Source: Meghimatium bilineatum
Taxonomy: Eukaryota > Mollusca > Gastropoda > Stylommatophora > Philomycidae
DNA: 64,000 bases
Direction: 5' to 3'
Assembly: GCA_034231615.1 (NCBI GenBank)
Contig: CM067298.1
Span: forward strand, 6,255,799-6,319,798
Positions 61,069-64,000 of this stretch are shown in pieces; the first letter of the stretch is position 1, and every line of letters starts with the position of its first letter. Below the pieces are notes generated by a model. It was not told the DNA's origin. It saw only the letters and a program-made list of their open reading frames with translations, and did not search any database. A program made the position numbers and the translations under genes.

Positions 61069-61116
61069 GTGAGATTATAATTACTTCCAGCATTTGTGTT
61101 GTTTTAAAAGCATTAA

Positions 61117-61643
61117 CCCTCTATTACACCATTTAAGACTTTCCATGATAAAATATGTTTATTAATATTTCAATTGTGTTAGGTTCAGGTATGCATAAAT
61201 TGTGGAAAAAATTTAGGAAATGTTGTATATTAATGTCTCGATGGGTGTGGTACTTTTGTCTCTATAATTTTGTATTTTTTTAAGAAGGGAAGGAGTATAT
61301 TTTTACAAACACCGAATGCATAAATAGACTAAAATGATATCACTACTGAATATTTCATGTGAGAAAAACTAATTAAAGAGAAAATAAATTTTAAACAAAT
61401 ATACTAGAACCGTGTACAAAGTGTACAAGATTTTTTTATTTCCACAATTTTTGTGGCAAAAATAGATTTTACAAATTGAAAATCATACAGGATATCATAC
61501 AAATCATGTTTCAGCCTGAAAGTTTCATTGAACAAACATCTCACTTTAAAGGGAAACAACTGTTAACATTGTGAGCACAAAAATGAGCAAGATATATTAG
61601 TTGAATTAGTTTGTTTAAAAAATCTACACAGTGTAATACAGGG
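61117..61643. mobile_element. piggyBac-like MITE, copy 3, second subfamily (527 bp)
   Basis: TTAA at 61113-61116 and 61644-61647; 13-bp inverted ends ccctctattacac and gtgtaatacaggg with one mismatch. Interior AT-rich, no ORF. Different ends from copies 1 and 2. Confidence 0.85.
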
Positions 61644-61647
61644 TTAA

Positions 61648-62145
61648 CTCTAACAACTTCGGAAGAACTAAGATTGGACATCATTATTATATTTTAGCTT
61701 CTGCCATATTTATGTTTTCTAAAAGGTAGCAGGTTTAAGAACTTGTTAAAAGTAGAAGGCATGCATTTTCTTGCTTGCTTCATTTTGAAAACATAAGCAC
61801 ATTAATTTCTTACATTGTGTAAAGATTGCTCTTGAAGTGATAGTAAATAGGGAATAACATTCGAATGTCAGCTCCTAAGAGCACCGGTGCAGTAAAATTA
61901 TTAGTGCGCTTGCTTTGTAAATCAAAAGAGTTGGTTGTGTTTCCTAGCTCAAGCATGCCTCAGTCAGCACAGAAAATATGTCACTTAGTAACCCTGGAGT
62001 CAGGGAAACAAAATTTATCCATAGCAATAGCTTTCCACCTCACCACCATATTGTATTGGCCTAGTATTGTGATGCTTGCAATATGCCACATTCCTATTAC
62101 CATTGCTTTATGAAAAATGAAAACTTTCTGTAGAATATCATCATT
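61648..62145. other. Unannotated intron sequence
   Basis: Contains an 82-codon frame (61865-62113) without recognisable features; likely chance. Confidence 0.35.
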
Positions 62146-62149
62146 GCGG

Positions 62150-62400
62150 CATATTCAAGGACGTGGACATATCCAGAACTTGGTCTTGCTTATGGATTCT
62201 CTGAAAATTCCCCGATTCTGGATGAGTTGAACTGCCGCCTCTAGAGACATGTTTAAGCAATCTGATATATCACTACACCATCGTTGTCTTGGGTGCCCTC
62301 TTTCCCTGTTGCCATTAACTATGCCTTCATCTTTCCATGCTGTTATGTCTCTTTATATGACCAAAAAAACACATGTTTATTATGTAGAAAATATGTCATA
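62150..62400 (-). mobile_element. LINE 3' end fragment, antisense
   Basis: Aligns loosely to 48665-48800, including the agagacatgtt-type and catcgttgtcttgggtgccc-like blocks. Confidence 0.5.
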
Positions 62401-62476
62401 TAAAATAGTTTCTTCAATATTGTCATTGTATACAAAAATGTTGCACCCTACTGGACAGTCCAGATACGCAAACTGT

Positions 62477-62710
62477 AATTATTGATTTTATTATTACTAT
62501 CATTATTACTGTTATTATTATTATTACTATCATTATTACTGTTATTATTGTTATTACTATTGTTATTGCTTTATTATTGCTATTATTATTATTAGTACTA
62601 TTATTTTTACTTTTATTATTACTACTACTATTATTAATGCTATTATTGTTACTATTATTGTTTTTGTTGTTGTTGTTATTAATGTCTTTATTATCATTGC
62701 TTCTTTTATT
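62477..62710. repeat. (TTA)n-rich microsatellite
   Basis: Imperfect TTA/TTATTAC repeats; gives poly-Leu on plus and poly-Asn on minus. Confidence 0.95.
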
Positions 62711-62894
62711 GTTGTCAGTCATGTGTTTAAAGGTACTGGTCTCTTCCTTGCCATATTACTTATGAGCTCATTAGCAATTTCTGCATATTTTGGTGCAAGG
62801 ACATATTTTATCTTGATTGCTGGCCGGGATTAGAATCACAAATGAACAAAGTATTAATAACATCATTACTGGTATCATATAACAAACAGTAATG

Positions 62895-63015
62895 GGCATT
62901 AACAATATCAGCATTGTTAATATCAGCATTGTTAATATCAGTATTGTTAATATCAGCATTACTAATATCAGTATTGAACATGTCAGTATTTTTAATGTCA
63001 GTATTGGTATGGACA
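62895..63015. repeat. 15-bp tandem repeats
   Basis: About eight units of ttgttaatatcagca and variants. Confidence 0.85.
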
Positions 63016-63385
63016 ACAAATATTATTATTGGACATTGCTGGTATCATAGCGGTCATTTGATTAAAAAGTAACACTATTCATCATATTATAGTTTCTCCA
63101 CTTTTAACAATATACCTTCAAGAAGATTCTTTAACTCTGATCATTTCTCACACCTCCTCCAATTTCAGGTCCAGTATATGCTTAATATTTTGTGTCCATA
63201 AATTTGGTAGACCCTTGTCATCTCTCTCTGAAACCATGCATTTCATTTCTACTGATTTTTTTAACCACAACCCCCCCCCCCATGACATCATCATAGTATT
63301 ATTGGTATAATAACAAAATAGTTGAGAGGATTGTATTAACATGGAAAAAATAGTTGGAGTTCTTTCTACCAGGGGAGGCGAGACA
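63016..63385. other. Unannotated intron sequence
   Basis: A C10 run near 63271; nothing else recognised. Confidence 0.4.
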
Positions 63386-63389
63386 AAGT

Positions 63390-63605
63390 TAGATAGATAA
63401 GTGAAAACGTTGAAACTGGTTAGATGGATAGGTGAAAATATTAGTTCACACTGGTTGGATAGATAAGTGAAAATGTGTGTTCACATAGGTTCAATGGATA
63501 AGTGAAAATGTGTGTTCACATAGGTTCAATGGATAAGTGAAAACATTAGTTCACACAGGATCGATAGATACACAAAAATGTATGTTCACGCTGGTTGGAT
63601 GGATT
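63390..63605. repeat. About 35-bp degenerate minisatellite
   Basis: Six units around ggttcaatggataagtgaaa and atgtgtgttcacata. Confidence 0.85.
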
Positions 63606-64000
63606 TAATGCTGAAACAAATACATATGTGTAACAGAGATATGCAGATAAATTTGAATTAATGTGTGTAATGCAAATATTCATTGCCTTTTCTCTCCCTC
63701 TCTGTATCTACTTACATCTCTCTCATTGAGCACTTACATTGAGAAGTGTCTGAGAAGCTTAAGTTCTCATTATTGAGCCAAATGTTAGAAGTGTTGTGGT
63801 TGTTGTTGTGAACCTATGTTGTTGTATTTCTTTGATGTTGTATATCCAATGCTTGACCTTCCTTGTGCTCTATCAGATCTATTTTCGTTATAGCCACAAA
63901 TTATTGTGCGACATGACTCCACTCATATCAGTTAACAGAACCATCTTTCTCTCTATTTCATTGTTTAGTTTATTGCGAATGAGGCTCATATAGTTGTTCA
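63606..64000. other. Unannotated intron sequence
   Basis: No WD40-coding exon is visible up to the window end, so the next DMXL exon lies beyond it. Confidence 0.5.

Noticed and set aside
60611..61014. Four overlapping frames on both strands
   Set aside because: Readthrough of the 33-bp minisatellite at 60671-60902.
61865..62113. 82-codon ORF as a small gene
   Set aside because: No motif, no signals and no splice context; length compatible with chance.
62423..62765. Poly-Asn and poly-Leu frames
   Set aside because: Simple TTA microsatellite.

Overview
The window is from a metazoan nuclear genome with long introns, most likely a lophotrochozoan and probably a mollusc, perhaps a cephalopod. 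This is inferred from AT-rich introns of up to 14 kb, dense RTE- and I-like LINE debris, tRNA-like SINEs, and many 30-60 bp minisatellites. Nothing looks bacterial, organellar or viral. No rRNA, CRISPR array or intact tRNA gene was seen.

One host gene spans nearly everything: the plus-strand orthologue of DMXL1/DMXL2 (DmX, Rabconnectin-3 alpha, animal relative of yeast Rav1). I place 18 internal exons between 257 and 61068. They sum to 3543 nt (1181 codons), and every junction keeps the frame. They cover the conserved Rav1p_C-like helical part (exons a-c), an acidic linker, the DMXL-specific middle region, and the stretch just before the C-terminal WD40 propeller. The first exons and the WD40 exons lie outside the window. 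Exon letters a-r are mine.

The introns are mostly mobile DNA. (1) A nearly full-length but broken I-like LINE (3330-6995) and a 5'-truncated sibling (49020-50175). (2) Many RTE-like LINE pieces on both strands, including one family with a C2H2-finger C-terminus and one with a (GATA)n tail. (3) A 2.4-kb DNA transposon at 24178-26558 with inverted termini and an intact 560-residue ORF of a family I cannot name with certainty. (4) Three TTAA-flanked piggyBac-like MITEs (30417-31336, 51708-52606, 61117-61643), a hAT-like element (36947-37738) and a mariner-like tail (20545-20715). (5) Several dispersed SINE-like families. (6) About twenty tandem arrays, at least two of which clearly grew inside LINE fragments.

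The most unusual structures involve the host exons. An 85-bp tandem duplication copies the acceptor and start of exon i (21791-21960) and is followed by two in-frame acceptors 21 nt apart. A ~130-bp inverted duplication carries the acceptor and first 68 nt of exon j (26695-26824 against 27036-27166). A possible 21-nt microexon (61048-61068) lies 44 bp before a piggyBac-like MITE.
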